DNA of 64,000 bases from DASQHY01 sp035602605 (GTDB taxonomy: Bacteria > Acidobacteriota > Terriglobia > Acidiferrales > UBA7541), in contig DATNLZ010000062.1 in NCBI GenBank assembly GCA_035602605.1, positions 4,088 through 68,087 of the forward strand, in the 5' to 3' direction. The position numbers were made by a program, and so were the translations under genes. The notes below the pieces were generated by a model. It searched no databases, was not told the origin of the DNA, and saw nothing but the letters and a program-made list of their open reading frames with translations. Each line of letters begins with the position of its first letter. Position 1 is the first letter of the stretch. Below are positions 9,113 through 17,446 of this stretch, one piece after another.

Positions 9113-10459
9113 CTAATTCCCTATCCCATATTGATCCTGCAGGAACGATTGCAGGCCCAGTCGCTCCAGTCGGTCGAGCGGAGCGCGGAAAGTGATCTGC
9201 ACGACCCCCGGATGGCGTCCTATTTCGATGCCACCGGTGATCGTCGCCCGGTTTCTGACCTCGGGAACAGTCATTCCAAGAATCGCGGCGGCCCGGGCTA
9301 GACCATTGTCGGTAGCGGCATTCAAGTTCGCGCCCGTACCGACAAATGAAATCGGTGCTGATTTTTCAACCTGATCCACACCCCACTGCTTGGCCAGGCC
9401 CATCGCTTGTGCCTGCTCGATTTCCGACAAGGGCCGTGCCAGATAGGGTAGGTCCTCGAGTAAAGGCAAAATAATCGGCCCGTCGAGGGCCAGACCTTTC
9501 ATTAGATGAACTTGCAATGTGACAATTCCTGCTACGTCGCAGGTATGGCCTGCGATTTCGCCGTCGCCCTGAAGCGCGTGCATATCCCCGAGATAGATTC
9601 CCCCGCCCTTTACCTTGACCGGGCAAATCAGGATCGAGCCGGCGCGAACGATATCGATATCCATGTGCCCGTCGGTGCGGAGCTCCAGCTGCTCGGCGGT
9701 AATCGCATATTCGTGAGGTGCGCCTAGTAAGAATGAGCCGAAATCGCCCGCGTTGTGCGATTCGGGCATACAGATCGCGGGCACAGTTCCCAGTTGTCCC
9801 ATGAAAGGGCGCACGCGGGCCACAAGTCCGACCAGATCGTGCGGAGCGAAAGTGAGAATGCAATTCTGGACGGAGTTTTTGGGCAGCGCGGCATAGCGCT
9901 TGGCATCACGAGCAATCTCCTCCGCCGCTTCCTGCGGCAAGGTTAGCCCCACACTGCGGCTGTTATCGAATGCGATGGTATAGCCGTTGGTAAAGGTGAA
10001 TGGGGCCGCTTCCGCGCCGCACTTCACGCAGCGTACCGCCGTCGGGCCAATACCTTCAATCCGCGTCTCGGGATAGAGAACACCGCATCCGGGGCAGAGC
10101 CCGGCAACATAGGGATCGCCCAAATAGCGTCCGGTCATGAACTGGTCATTGCCTGAGGCCGTGGCAATCGAAGTGACCTTAATTTCGCGGACCCGGATGG
10201 CGATAGCGTCGCCGATCTCTGCACCGGCAACCGCGATCGGCCGCGTCACCTCATGACCGCCCCGAATGGCCGGAGTAATCATGGGTCCCCAACATCCCGG
10301 TGCTGTATTGGCCACGATATGGCCGCCATCTTTGACCGGGCCAAGCATGGCCCGCGCCGGGTCCAGCAAGCCGTCTGTAAATTGGTCGACGAAAACCGTC
10401 TCGCTCCCCGTCTCGACCTTCGTGCTGTGTCTGGTGCTACCTACCGTTGTTGTGGCCAT
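9113..10459 (-). CDS. fmdA: Acetamidase/formamidase (FmdA_AmdA family)
   Basis: This 448-residue amidase has the family landmarks PAIRGGHEVTRPI, MTGRYLGDPYVAGLC, GDMHALQGDGEIAGHTCDV and a zinc-ribbon-like CPGCG...CVKCGA pair at about residues 125-150. Members hydrolyse formamide or short amides to the acid plus ammonia. The start at 10459 has a strong GGGAGG ribosome site. It sits 44 bp downstream of the NHL-protein gene and 122 bp upstream of the aldolase gene on the same strand. Formate or ammonia release would fit the C1-nitrogen theme of the adjacent operon, but the substrate is inferred only from the family. Confidence 0.85.
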   Translation of the reverse strand: MATTTVGSTRHSTKVETGSETVFVDQFTDGLLDPARAMLGPVKDGGHIVANTAPGCWGPMITPAIRGGHEVTRPIAVAGAEIGDAIAIRVREIKVTSIATASGNDQFMTGRYLGDPYVAGLCPGCGVLYPETRIEGIGPTAVRCVKCGAEAAPFTFTNGYTIAFDNSRSVGLTLPQEAAEEIARDAKRYAALPKNSVQNCILTFAPHDLVGLVARVRPFMGQLGTVPAICMPESHNAGDFGSFLLGAPHEYAITAEQLELRTDGHMDIDIVRAGSILICPVKVKGGGIYLGDMHALQGDGEIAGHTCDVAGIVTLQVHLMKGLALDGPIILPLLEDLPYLARPLSEIEQAQAMGLAKQWGVDQVEKSAPISFVGTGANLNAATDNGLARAAAILGMTVPEVRNRATITGGIEIGRHPGVVQITFRAPLDRLERLGLQSFLQDQYGIGN

Positions 10460-10503
10460 GGTGGGCTCCCTCCCATTTGAAGTTTTTTGCTTTGCCCGAA
10501 TCT

Positions 10504-11346
10504 TTACGGCAGCCGCGTCAGTCGCGTCAGCCGGTCTTCCGGCGGCGTTTCCGCCATATAAAAGTTGCCGCGTGAATCCCCAAACACGCCGTGGGAATTA
10601 AAATTGGACGGTCGACAGCGCCCCACCAACTCTCCCTCTGGCGACAGCATGCTGAGCCGTGGCACTTGGTCCGAGACATAGACCATTCCGCTTTGATCGA
10701 TATACAAATCCATGGGATGGTAAAGATCCCGCCATTGGTCGAGATATTCGCCTTCGGACGTAAAAACCTGGATCCGATTATTCTCCCGGTCGGCCACTAA
10801 AACACGTCCATCCGGATGGACTCTCACGGCGTGAGGGGTGGTGAATTCTCCCGGCCCGTCGCCAGGCTTACCCCAGGTACGCCGCAGTTTTCCCTCCGGC
10901 GAAAACCAGTGAACCGTGGAATTGCCGTAACCATCGGCCACATAAATATCGCCATTGATTGCAACGGCCACGTCGGTCGGTGCATTGAAAGGCGCCTGAA
11001 AGCTGGGGCGATGCCGCGCGCCGATTACCCGCTGCAGATTTCCATCGGTATCGTATTCTTGAATCTGATGAGCGTCGCGATCCACCAACAGAATCCGTTC
11101 GTCGATACAAAAAATGCCGTGTGCATCGACAATCTTGCCGGAACCCCAGGAACGCAAGTATTTTCCCGATGAATCAAACACGATCACCGGCGGATCTTTT
11201 CTCTGAAACAAATACACGCGATCTTGGGAATCGACCGCAACATCCGAAACCCAAAATAACCCCATACCCGGGGGGAGTTCTCCCCAGGGCCGCTCCACCG
11301 CATAGAAATTCTTGCCAAGGCTTACGACTAATTCCGTTCTGGCCAA
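10504..11346 (-). CDS. NHL-repeat six-bladed beta-propeller protein
   Basis: This 280-residue protein is built of ~45-residue NHL repeats, seen in VDSQDRVYLFQRKDPPVIVFD, NGDIYVADGYGNSTVHWFSPEGK and PDGRVLVADRENNRIQVF. There is no signal peptide at the proposed start. The start codon is TTG at 11346, supported by GGAGGAG immediately before it; the next in-frame Met lies about 28 residues in and would cut the first blade. The closest known relatives are peptidyl-hydroxyglycine lyase-like and sugar-lactonase-like propellers; catalysis is not certain. It is 19 bp from the SnoaL gene and 44 bp from the formamidase gene. Confidence 0.75.
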   Translation of the reverse strand: MARTELVVSLGKNFYAVERPWGELPPGMGLFWVSDVAVDSQDRVYLFQRKDPPVIVFDSSGKYLRSWGSGKIVDAHGIFCIDERILLVDRDAHQIQEYDTDGNLQRVIGARHRPSFQAPFNAPTDVAVAINGDIYVADGYGNSTVHWFSPEGKLRRTWGKPGDGPGEFTTPHAVRVHPDGRVLVADRENNRIQVFTSEGEYLDQWRDLYHPMDLYIDQSGMVYVSDQVPRLSMLSPEGELVGRCRPSNFNSHGVFGDSRGNFYMAETPPEDRLTRLTRLP

Positions 11347-11365
11347 TTCTCCTCCAAGTCGATTG

Positions 11366-11797
11366 TCAGCCCTTAGACTGTTTTAGGGGTGGCACCGCGC
11401 CGACTTGCTGGAGTAGGCTCAAGCTATTCACCATCGCATGGATTTCAACCACCTTGCCATTCGCAAAACGGTAAAAATACATTGCGCCCATTTTTACGCG
11501 CTTGCCGGTGGGAGCGAGCCCTCGGAAGGTTCCTGTGTGGGTGCCCGCGAATGTCCAGCGAGTTGCCACATGATCGTTTTCGGCGACCTGCTCCTCAATC
11601 GTCAATAAAGAGTCTGGAAAAGCGGCACGCCACGAAACCACAAATTGCTTGAGAGGCTCGAGTCCTATGACTTCCCCGGCAGACGGCTCATGATAGAAAA
11701 CATTCGCATCATAGACTTCGTCCGCAATCGCCATATTGTTCTTGTTGAATCCTTCGCTGCACCAGTGGCGAATGAGAGCTTTGTTTATTTCCGACAT
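11366..11797 (-). CDS. SnoaL-like / ester cyclase family protein
   Basis: This 143-residue cone-shaped alpha+beta-barrel protein has the SnoaL-type pattern NMAIADEVYDANVFYHEP near the start, then HVATRWTFAGTHTGTFRG and ANGKVVEIHAMVN. These fit the widespread bacterial ester-cyclase/NTF2-like group whose members are mostly unassigned. The ATG at 11797 is preceded by GGGAG. It is the first gene after TonB receptor 1, separated from it by 242 bp, and 19 bp before the NHL gene. No specific reaction can be assigned. Confidence 0.7.
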   Translation of the reverse strand: MSEINKALIRHWCSEGFNKNNMAIADEVYDANVFYHEPSAGEVIGLEPLKQFVVSWRAAFPDSLLTIEEQVAENDHVATRWTFAGTHTGTFRGLAPTGKRVKMGAMYFYRFANGKVVEIHAMVNSLSLLQQVGAVPPLKQSKG

Positions 11798-12039
11798 TGG
11801 GGATCTCCCTTCCTTGGTTCCGACTCAGTGAAAACATTGTTTGTAAAAACTGCATCGACACCAAACCAAACTCGTCGCCTCTGCGGTTCTCACCCGGCCC
11901 CAGAAGAACGGATTCTTGGGAGCCGAAAACCCAACCGCTAAAGCAATCACACCGTAATACGCCCGCAAAACAGTATATGCCAGGCAAACCAAGGTAGCTT
12001 CGGATGACCATCGGAATGCCCTTGTCCTGATCCATGTCT

Positions 12040-15000
12040 CTAAAAATCGAGGCGCAGCCCTAGCTGAATGTCCCGAGCCGTACCTACGATACTGCTAATG
12101 GTACCGAAACCGGCTGAACCGAAGCTTGTCGATGGATTACCAAGATTCGTGTGATTGAATGCGTTGAAGAACTCGCCCCGGACCTGCAGGCCCATGCTTT
12201 CCCGGATGAGAAAGCGTTTTTGGAGTGCGAGATCGAAAGCGTTGTAACCTGGTCCTTCGATGATTCCCGCCCCGGAATTCCCAAAGGTAAACCGCGGGGC
12301 GCGCTGAAATGCAGCCGTGTTAAACCATTTCGCTACCTTCGATCCCGTATCGGAATGCGAAAAACCATTAGGGCGTCCGATGACATCGGGTCGGCTGTTG
12401 CCGGAGTTGGAGACGTCGACAATGTCAATTGGCGTTAAGTAGTCCCCGGTGCGGTAGCTGGCAATCCCCTCGACTGTCCAGCCGCCGATGATCGCGTTCG
12501 CCACGCCACCGAGATTGCTGGCTAGAGGCCTGCCCTTACCGAAAGGTAGCTGATAGATCCCGCTTACCGAGAGAACGTGACGCACATCATTAACGGTATT
12601 TCCGTATTCAGCCTGATAGTTCTTGAAGTAGCGAATCCCCCCGGGCGGTGTTTCACTGATTTGTGGCCCACTGACTGAGTCACCTAGAGCGTGACTATAC
12701 GTGTAGGACACCAGGAGCACCAATCCGGTGCGGTCGTAGGTCTTGCGAACCGCCGTCTGCAACGAGTCGTAATGCGATCTACCTATGGTGTAAATATTGT
12801 TTAAAGTACCGAACGCCGGATAGGGACGCCGCGAGGCCACCGCACCTGGTCCCGGCGCCGGTTGGTTGATATTCAGCGTCAAGAGGTTTTTAAACGCCGC
12901 ATTCCCCACATAATTTACTTCGAGGCTCAGGCTCGGGGTGAGTGCGTGCTGAACACCCAACGAGAATTGCACTACGTAGGGTGTTCTGTTTGTTTTGTTA
13001 GCGACGTTCGCGGTGGGGGTAGGCGTTACGACACTAGAATACGGGCTGGTCGAACTGACGCAGGGGATGTCATTGTTACAACTAACCGCCAGGGTCGGTA
13101 CCCAAGGAGGAGCCGTGGATAAAGCCGTCGCCGAGTTGACGACCAGCCAATGATAGAAAACGCCAGCGCCCCCTCGCAGGACGGTTTTCTGGCTGCCAAA
13201 CAGTCTCCATGCAAAACCAACCCGCGGGCTAAAGTTGTTATATGTTGTCGGAAACTGCAGGGATCTACCGTAGCCCAGGCTTTCAGCCACAAGAGATCCT
13301 GGGGGAACTCCCGGTATATTGGGAACTGCACCGGGATAAATCTCTTTTTGCGTCACGAGATCAAAGGCCGCCATCTTGTTGTGCTCTTCAAAAGGTCGAG
13401 TGTAGATGTCATAACGCAAACCTAAATTGACCGACAGACTTTGTGTCACACGCCAATCGTCCTGAACGAACGCAGACTCTGTGCGTGACCTCCAGTCGGT
13501 CTTTAGGGGCTGCAAGAAGATGGAGGCGCTGACCGGAGTTCCCAACAGGAATTCGGCAAACGAATTGTATTGGTTCCCGCTCGCACCGATAGACGCAGTT
13601 GTATACGTCGGTGCAAAATTCAGCGCGCCGCGATCATTTTGATCGAAATGTGTCTGTGCGCGATTATAAATAAGACCACCGCCTAACCGGATCGAGTGTT
13701 TTCCCCAGACTCTACCGAAAGAATCAGTCAGCGCATAGTTGTTAAACGGTTGGTTAACCGGTGACCGGGCATTGTCGGTTAGGCTGGAAAAGCCGGCGAT
13801 GTTGAACTGCGGAATCCCGGCGTCCAACCCCCCGGTTACGCCTTGCATCCCGGACGCGGCAATAAAGCCTTTTCCGGTGGTCTCGTTAAAGCGGTCCTGA
13901 TGGTACTGGCTGAACCCGAGACTCAGCGTGTTCATAGTTGCGCTGCCGAACAGATGGGTCCAGCGCACTAAGTGATTTAGTCCCCACAAGGTGAGATTCT
14001 CCCCAAGGCCAGGCACGGGCGTTGAGTTACCGCCGTCTCCCAGGGGCAGAATCGCAGTGAACTTGTTCCGGGTGTAACGAAAGGTCACAGAGTCCTTATC
14101 GGAGAAGTCTCGGTCATAGCGGAAACTAATCTGGTTAATATTTTGTGTCAGAACTGGATTTGACACGAAGTTGTTGGCGACTCCGCTGCCCGAGGCAGGG
14201 TTGGGTAGAAATTTGTTCAAAAAATACAGATCCACGGAATTGAGTCGGCCCGCGGGAATCACATTGCCGGGAAATGGCTGCCGCTGACCGGTGGTTCTGT
14301 TGAGCGTGAGGGGATCATAGATTGTGGTTCCGGTACTGGAGAAATCCCCACGCCGGAGCGCCGCTGGAGGCAGGCTCAACACCGCAGTTAGCCCCTGGCT
14401 CAAACGAAGCCCCTCGTAGGAAGAGAAAAAGAAGTCTTTCTTCAAGTGCGGAATATGCCCACCAAATGTGCCACCGAACTGATTGCGCCTAAAAGCTGGG
14501 AGCGGCCCTCGTTGAAAGTAGGGCCTAGCGTCCAGGGCATTGTTGCGCAAGAATTCGTAGAGTGAGCCGTGATAGGTATTGCCTCCCCGCTTGGTTACAA
14601 CCTCGATCTGCGATCCGCCAGTCCGCCCGTATTCAGCATCGTAAGTATTGGTCTGCATCTTGAATTCCTGGATCATGTCGATGCTTGGTGAAAAGTTCAT
14701 TCGGCCCGCACCGATCTCCTGGTTCATGACGCCGTCTATCATGCTGTTGTTGGAGAAGACCGACATGCCGTTTTCGGAAACACTACCCCCGGTATTTTCC
14801 ATGTAAATCGGGGTGTAGGTTTTGTGAACGCCGGGAATTAGGGTTGCCAACTGCAGAAACTGGCGACCATTGAGAGGTAAATTCACCACATCCTGCGTGG
14901 TGATTACCTTGCCGACTGAAGAGGTCTCAGTTTCGAGAGTCGGCGTCGCGCCTGTGACTTCTACGTGCTCGGTGACCGAGCCCAGATCCATGGCAATGTC

Positions 15001-15312
15001 AATACGGGCCCGCTGGGAGACCTGCAATACAATTCCAGTGATTCTCTTCTCTTTGAAACCGACCTTTGCGGCCACGATTTCGTAAGCGCCGGGCTTGAGA
15101 TTTTCCACGATGTAACCACCATCGACTCCGGTCTTGACGGTTCGTTGGTTACCGGTAGCAGCGTCCTTGACGGTCACTTCCGCGTCGGCTACTACCGCTC
15201 CTGATTGGTCGGTGACAGCACCCAGTATCGCACCGGTACTTACTTGGCCGATTGCCGTGGACACCATCCCTACCAGTCCCAATAGGATCGGCAATGCCTT
15301 CCAATTACGCAT
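12040..15312 (-). CDS. TonB-dependent outer-membrane receptor 1, Oar-like with carboxypeptidase-regulatory N-domain
   Basis: This 1,090-residue protein has a Sec signal peptide (1-22, ending AIGQ), a carboxypeptidase-regulatory/CnaB-like domain (about 25-105, GAILGAVTDQSGAVV), a plug domain (about 115-230, VVNLPLNGRQFLQL), and a large beta-barrel ending in LGLRLDF with the C-terminal Phe needed for outer-membrane insertion. The ATG has an excellent AAAGGAGGT ribosome site. The architecture is typical of Acidobacteriota and imports oligosaccharides or other large nutrients; no SusD gene is present. It heads the catabolic block down to 2073 and has an 11-bp-period repeat array upstream (15453-15482). 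It is paralogous to the receptor at 60595-63852. Confidence 0.9.
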   Translation of the reverse strand: MRNWKALPILLGLVGMVSTAIGQVSTGAILGAVTDQSGAVVADAEVTVKDAATGNQRTVKTGVDGGYIVENLKPGAYEIVAAKVGFKEKRITGIVLQVSQRARIDIAMDLGSVTEHVEVTGATPTLETETSSVGKVITTQDVVNLPLNGRQFLQLATLIPGVHKTYTPIYMENTGGSVSENGMSVFSNNSMIDGVMNQEIGAGRMNFSPSIDMIQEFKMQTNTYDAEYGRTGGSQIEVVTKRGGNTYHGSLYEFLRNNALDARPYFQRGPLPAFRRNQFGGTFGGHIPHLKKDFFFSSYEGLRLSQGLTAVLSLPPAALRRGDFSSTGTTIYDPLTLNRTTGQRQPFPGNVIPAGRLNSVDLYFLNKFLPNPASGSGVANNFVSNPVLTQNINQISFRYDRDFSDKDSVTFRYTRNKFTAILPLGDGGNSTPVPGLGENLTLWGLNHLVRWTHLFGSATMNTLSLGFSQYHQDRFNETTGKGFIAASGMQGVTGGLDAGIPQFNIAGFSSLTDNARSPVNQPFNNYALTDSFGRVWGKHSIRLGGGLIYNRAQTHFDQNDRGALNFAPTYTTASIGASGNQYNSFAEFLLGTPVSASIFLQPLKTDWRSRTESAFVQDDWRVTQSLSVNLGLRYDIYTRPFEEHNKMAAFDLVTQKEIYPGAVPNIPGVPPGSLVAESLGYGRSLQFPTTYNNFSPRVGFAWRLFGSQKTVLRGGAGVFYHWLVVNSATALSTAPPWVPTLAVSCNNDIPCVSSTSPYSSVVTPTPTANVANKTNRTPYVVQFSLGVQHALTPSLSLEVNYVGNAAFKNLLTLNINQPAPGPGAVASRRPYPAFGTLNNIYTIGRSHYDSLQTAVRKTYDRTGLVLLVSYTYSHALGDSVSGPQISETPPGGIRYFKNYQAEYGNTVNDVRHVLSVSGIYQLPFGKGRPLASNLGGVANAIIGGWTVEGIASYRTGDYLTPIDIVDVSNSGNSRPDVIGRPNGFSHSDTGSKVAKWFNTAAFQRAPRFTFGNSGAGIIEGPGYNAFDLALQKRFLIRESMGLQVRGEFFNAFNHTNLGNPSTSFGSAGFGTISSIVGTARDIQLGLRLDF

Positions 15313-15892
15313 CTGAAGTTACCTCCTTTCGAAGTGAAACTGATCATTAAGAGGGGGCGGGACACCCTTGCCGGGTCGCGTCCCCGACGGGCGAGGGCTT
15401 CCGGTCAAGTAGCAAAACTCCCGGCTCTGCGTTAGTCAACAAGTAACCTTATAGCATACTATAAGAATTCTTGAAGTATACTACACCCATTACGGACCAC
15501 GCGGCAACTACTTTCTTGAACTGTCGGATGCTCTTGCTCGGTTGTTAGAATCGTAGCTTCGATGGCCCGGTTTGTGCGCCGGCGCGAGTCATTACGTAAC
15601 GGATGAACTCGATGCGGAGCCGATCACTCGGAGGTCTTCTGCGACGCCGTAATCCATGAAGAGCAGACTAACCTAATTAATTAGCGGTTCTGCGCTTCGC
15701 CTGTTGCTGTTCGCGGGCCTCGGCCTGGAAACGATGAGATCGGCGGTGTCGGAGAGTTTTAGTAGTGCTGGGGCCCTATGTCTTCGGCCTTCGACCATTA
15801 ACTTGCCCGCACCCTCGGCTCGAGAGGCTCGGCTCTTGCTTGCTCAGGGAAGCCCAGCATTGAATTCACTGATCCCGGGTCAATGCACGCAG
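15313..15892. other. 580-bp intergenic region upstream of TonB receptor 1
   Basis: No convincing gene is present; a 137-codon frame near 15704 overlaps the end of the GntR gene antisense and has no family features. The stretch 15442-15482 carries nested AT-rich palindromes described separately. The TonB ribosome site lies at about 15320-15330. The rest (15500-15890) shows nothing I recognise. Confidence 0.6.
15453..15482. repeat. Three octamers AGNATNCT with 11-bp period (candidate operator array A)
   Basis: AGCATACT (15453-15460), AGAATTCT (15464-15471) and AGTATACT (15475-15482) start exactly 11 bp apart, one helical turn. A weaker fourth copy, AGTAACCT, is at 15442. The same bases form three palindromes centred 11 bp apart: CTTATAGCATACTATAAG (15448-15465), AAGAATTCTT (15463-15472) and AGTATACT. 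The array is about 140-160 bp upstream of the TonB receptor 1 start. The GTATAC core resembles known GntR/FCD operators, and a GntR/FCD gene is the upstream neighbour. TATACT could also serve as a -10 element. Confidence 0.6.
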
Positions 15893-16540
15893 CTACCTAC
15901 CAAACAAGTTGATCATCTTTTCTCGCGAATTGTCGATGTGCACCTCCATAGCCCGGCGAGCTTCAGCAGGCTGGTGCGTCTCAAGAGCCTGCAGAATGTC
16001 CGCGTGCCCAATCCAGCCCGGGACAGTTTGGGTACAAAGCGTATCGAGGCGCGTCACGTAGGCAAGTGTCAGGCTGAGTTGGCTCGTTACCCTCTGGTTG
16101 CCCGCGAGTTCAGATAGCCGCCGGTGGAATTCTCCGTTGGCACGAAGGATGTCTGCCAACTTCGCCACCGGGTTGTTTTCAGGGGCAACGATTGAGCGCA
16201 GTTCCGCTATCTGTTCCGGAGTCACTGTTTGCGCTACCGTTTCCGCCGTGAAACATTCCAGCACCTTGCGGTAGACATACATGTCAATGATGTCACGAGG
16301 GGAGATAGGGGTGACCAGAAAGCCTTTCCGAGGGATTCGTGACAGCCATTTGTCCTGCATAAGGCGTGTGAAGGCCTCCCGCACGGGAGTGCGGCTAGTT
16401 CGACACCTGACTGCCAGATCGATTTCAGAAAGAAACTCGCCCGGAGGAAGTTTGGCGGTGATGAGCCAATCGCGCAAGATGCAATAGACCCGCTCCACTT
16501 CCCCGGATTTGGGGGTCTTATGTTTAGTCGTAGTTGTCAA
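15893..16540 (-). CDS. GntR-family transcriptional regulator, FCD subfamily
   Basis: This 215-residue protein has an N-terminal winged helix (about 10-75, with SEIDLAVRCRTSRTPVREAF, the classic GntR recognition segment) and a C-terminal all-helical FCD ligand domain (about 85-210, with the metal-type residues in EFHRRLSELAGN and the final VHIDNSREKM). FCD regulators typically repress carboxylate or sugar-acid genes. It starts with TTG at 16540 whose bases overlap the purU stop (TTGA), implying translational coupling with purU. Likely targets are the flanking AGNATNCT arrays at 15.45 and 17.41 kb, an inference from position and core sequence. Confidence 0.85.
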   Translation of the reverse strand: MTTTTKHKTPKSGEVERVYCILRDWLITAKLPPGEFLSEIDLAVRCRTSRTPVREAFTRLMQDKWLSRIPRKGFLVTPISPRDIIDMYVYRKVLECFTAETVAQTVTPEQIAELRSIVAPENNPVAKLADILRANGEFHRRLSELAGNQRVTSQLSLTLAYVTRLDTLCTQTVPGWIGHADILQALETHQPAEARRAMEVHIDNSREKMINLFGR

Positions 16541-17388
16541 TCGAAGATCACCGTTTTGTTTCCGTAGACGAGGATACGATGAGCGAGGTGCCAGTGTACA
16601 GCGCGCGATAGCACCACACGTTCAAGATCGCGGCCCTTTTGCACCAGGTCTTGAGCCTGATCGCGGTGCGATATCCGCGTGACGTCCTGCTCAATAATCG
16701 GCCCCTCATCGAGCTCCTCGGTTACGTAATGGCTGGTAGCTCCGATCAGCTTCACTCCACGTTCGAAAGCGGCATGATAAGGCTTTGCTCCCGCAAAAGC
16801 CGGAAGAAATGAGTGGTGGACATTGATGATCCGCCGCGGGTATCGGGCCACGAATTGCGGCGACAACACCTGCATGTAGCGCGCCAAGACAATAAGGTCC
16901 ACATTGTTCTGCGCGAGCAACGCGATCTCACACTTCTCCACTTCCAGCTTGTTTTCGGCTGTCATTGGGAAATCATAGAAAGGAATGCCGTAAAAGGCGG
17001 CCCGTGGCCTCGCGTCGGTGTGGTTACTGACAATTAACGCCACTTCGCCTGCCAGCTCCCCGATCTGGTTGCGGTACAACAAATCCACTAGACAATGCTG
17101 ATAGCGGGAAACAAAGATAGCGATTCGCGGGCGCCTGGCAGGCCATGCCAGGTGCCAGTGCATCTGGAATTTCTGAGCGATCAAATCAAACTGTTCTCGG
17201 AACGTTGGCTCCTCCAAGTCAAACCCGGCGAGCGACCATTCCACCCGCATAAAGAAATTCCCCACCAAGTTGTCCTGGTGCTGGTCCGCGTGCAAGATAT
17301 TGCCGCCGTGGTCGTATAGGAATTGAGCGATCGCGGCCACGATTCCCCGGCGGTCCGGGCAATCCAGCAAAAGAATTCCTGAGTCCAA
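16537..17388 (-). CDS. purU: Formyltetrahydrofolate deformylase
   Basis: The protein has an N-terminal ACT domain (LLLDCPDRRGIVAAIAQFL) followed by the formyltransferase-like hydrolase domain with INVHHSFLPAF, GATSHYVTEELDEGPII and a conserved C-terminus. It hydrolyses 10-formyl-THF to formate and THF. Start choice is uncertain: TTG at 17388 has GGAGAG at good spacing, while TTG at 17406 (six residues longer) has none. It diverges from mgsA with about 58 bp between starts and overlaps the GntR gene downstream. Next to an N-methylglutamate pathway it can vent C1 units carried by THF as formate, a gene pairing also common beside sarcosine oxidase operons. Confidence 0.9.
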   Translation of the reverse strand: MDSGILLLDCPDRRGIVAAIAQFLYDHGGNILHADQHQDNLVGNFFMRVEWSLAGFDLEEPTFREQFDLIAQKFQMHWHLAWPARRPRIAIFVSRYQHCLVDLLYRNQIGELAGEVALIVSNHTDARPRAAFYGIPFYDFPMTAENKLEVEKCEIALLAQNNVDLIVLARYMQVLSPQFVARYPRRIINVHHSFLPAFAGAKPYHAAFERGVKLIGATSHYVTEELDEGPIIEQDVTRISHRDQAQDLVQKGRDLERVVLSRAVHWHLAHRILVYGNKTVIFD

Positions 17389-17407
17389 GAAAGTGCTTCT
17401 CTCCAAA

Positions 17408-17437
17408 AGGATACTTGCAGTATACTACGAGGATACT
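17408..17437. repeat. Three octamers AG(G/T)ATACT with 11-bp period (candidate operator array B)
   Basis: AGGATACT (17408-17415), AGTATACT (17419-17426) and AGGATACT (17430-17437) are spaced exactly 11 bp, in the short gap between purU (minus) and mgsA (plus, ATG at 17447). The central copy and two following bases, AGTATACTAC, recur identically in array A at 15475-15484. The array would overlap the promoter on either strand; TATACT at 17421-17426 is itself a near-consensus -10. A repressor bound here could control both divergent units. The nearby GntR/FCD protein is the obvious candidate, by inference. Confidence 0.65.
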
Positions 17438-17446
17438 AAAACGACC

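Noticed and set aside
11880..11940. Stem AAGAA/TTCTT with CCC/GGG flanks after TonB receptor 1 as terminator
   Set aside because: Short, bulged and without a T-run; too weak to call.
12060..15000. The two TonB receptors as SusC of a SusCD pair
   Set aside because: No SusD-like lipoprotein gene is adjacent to either; the Oar-like N-domain and lone setting fit the acidobacterial receptor type.
15704..16117. A 137-codon plus-strand frame upstream of and antisense to the GntR gene end
   Set aside because: No family features or ribosome site, and more than half lies opposite a well-supported gene.
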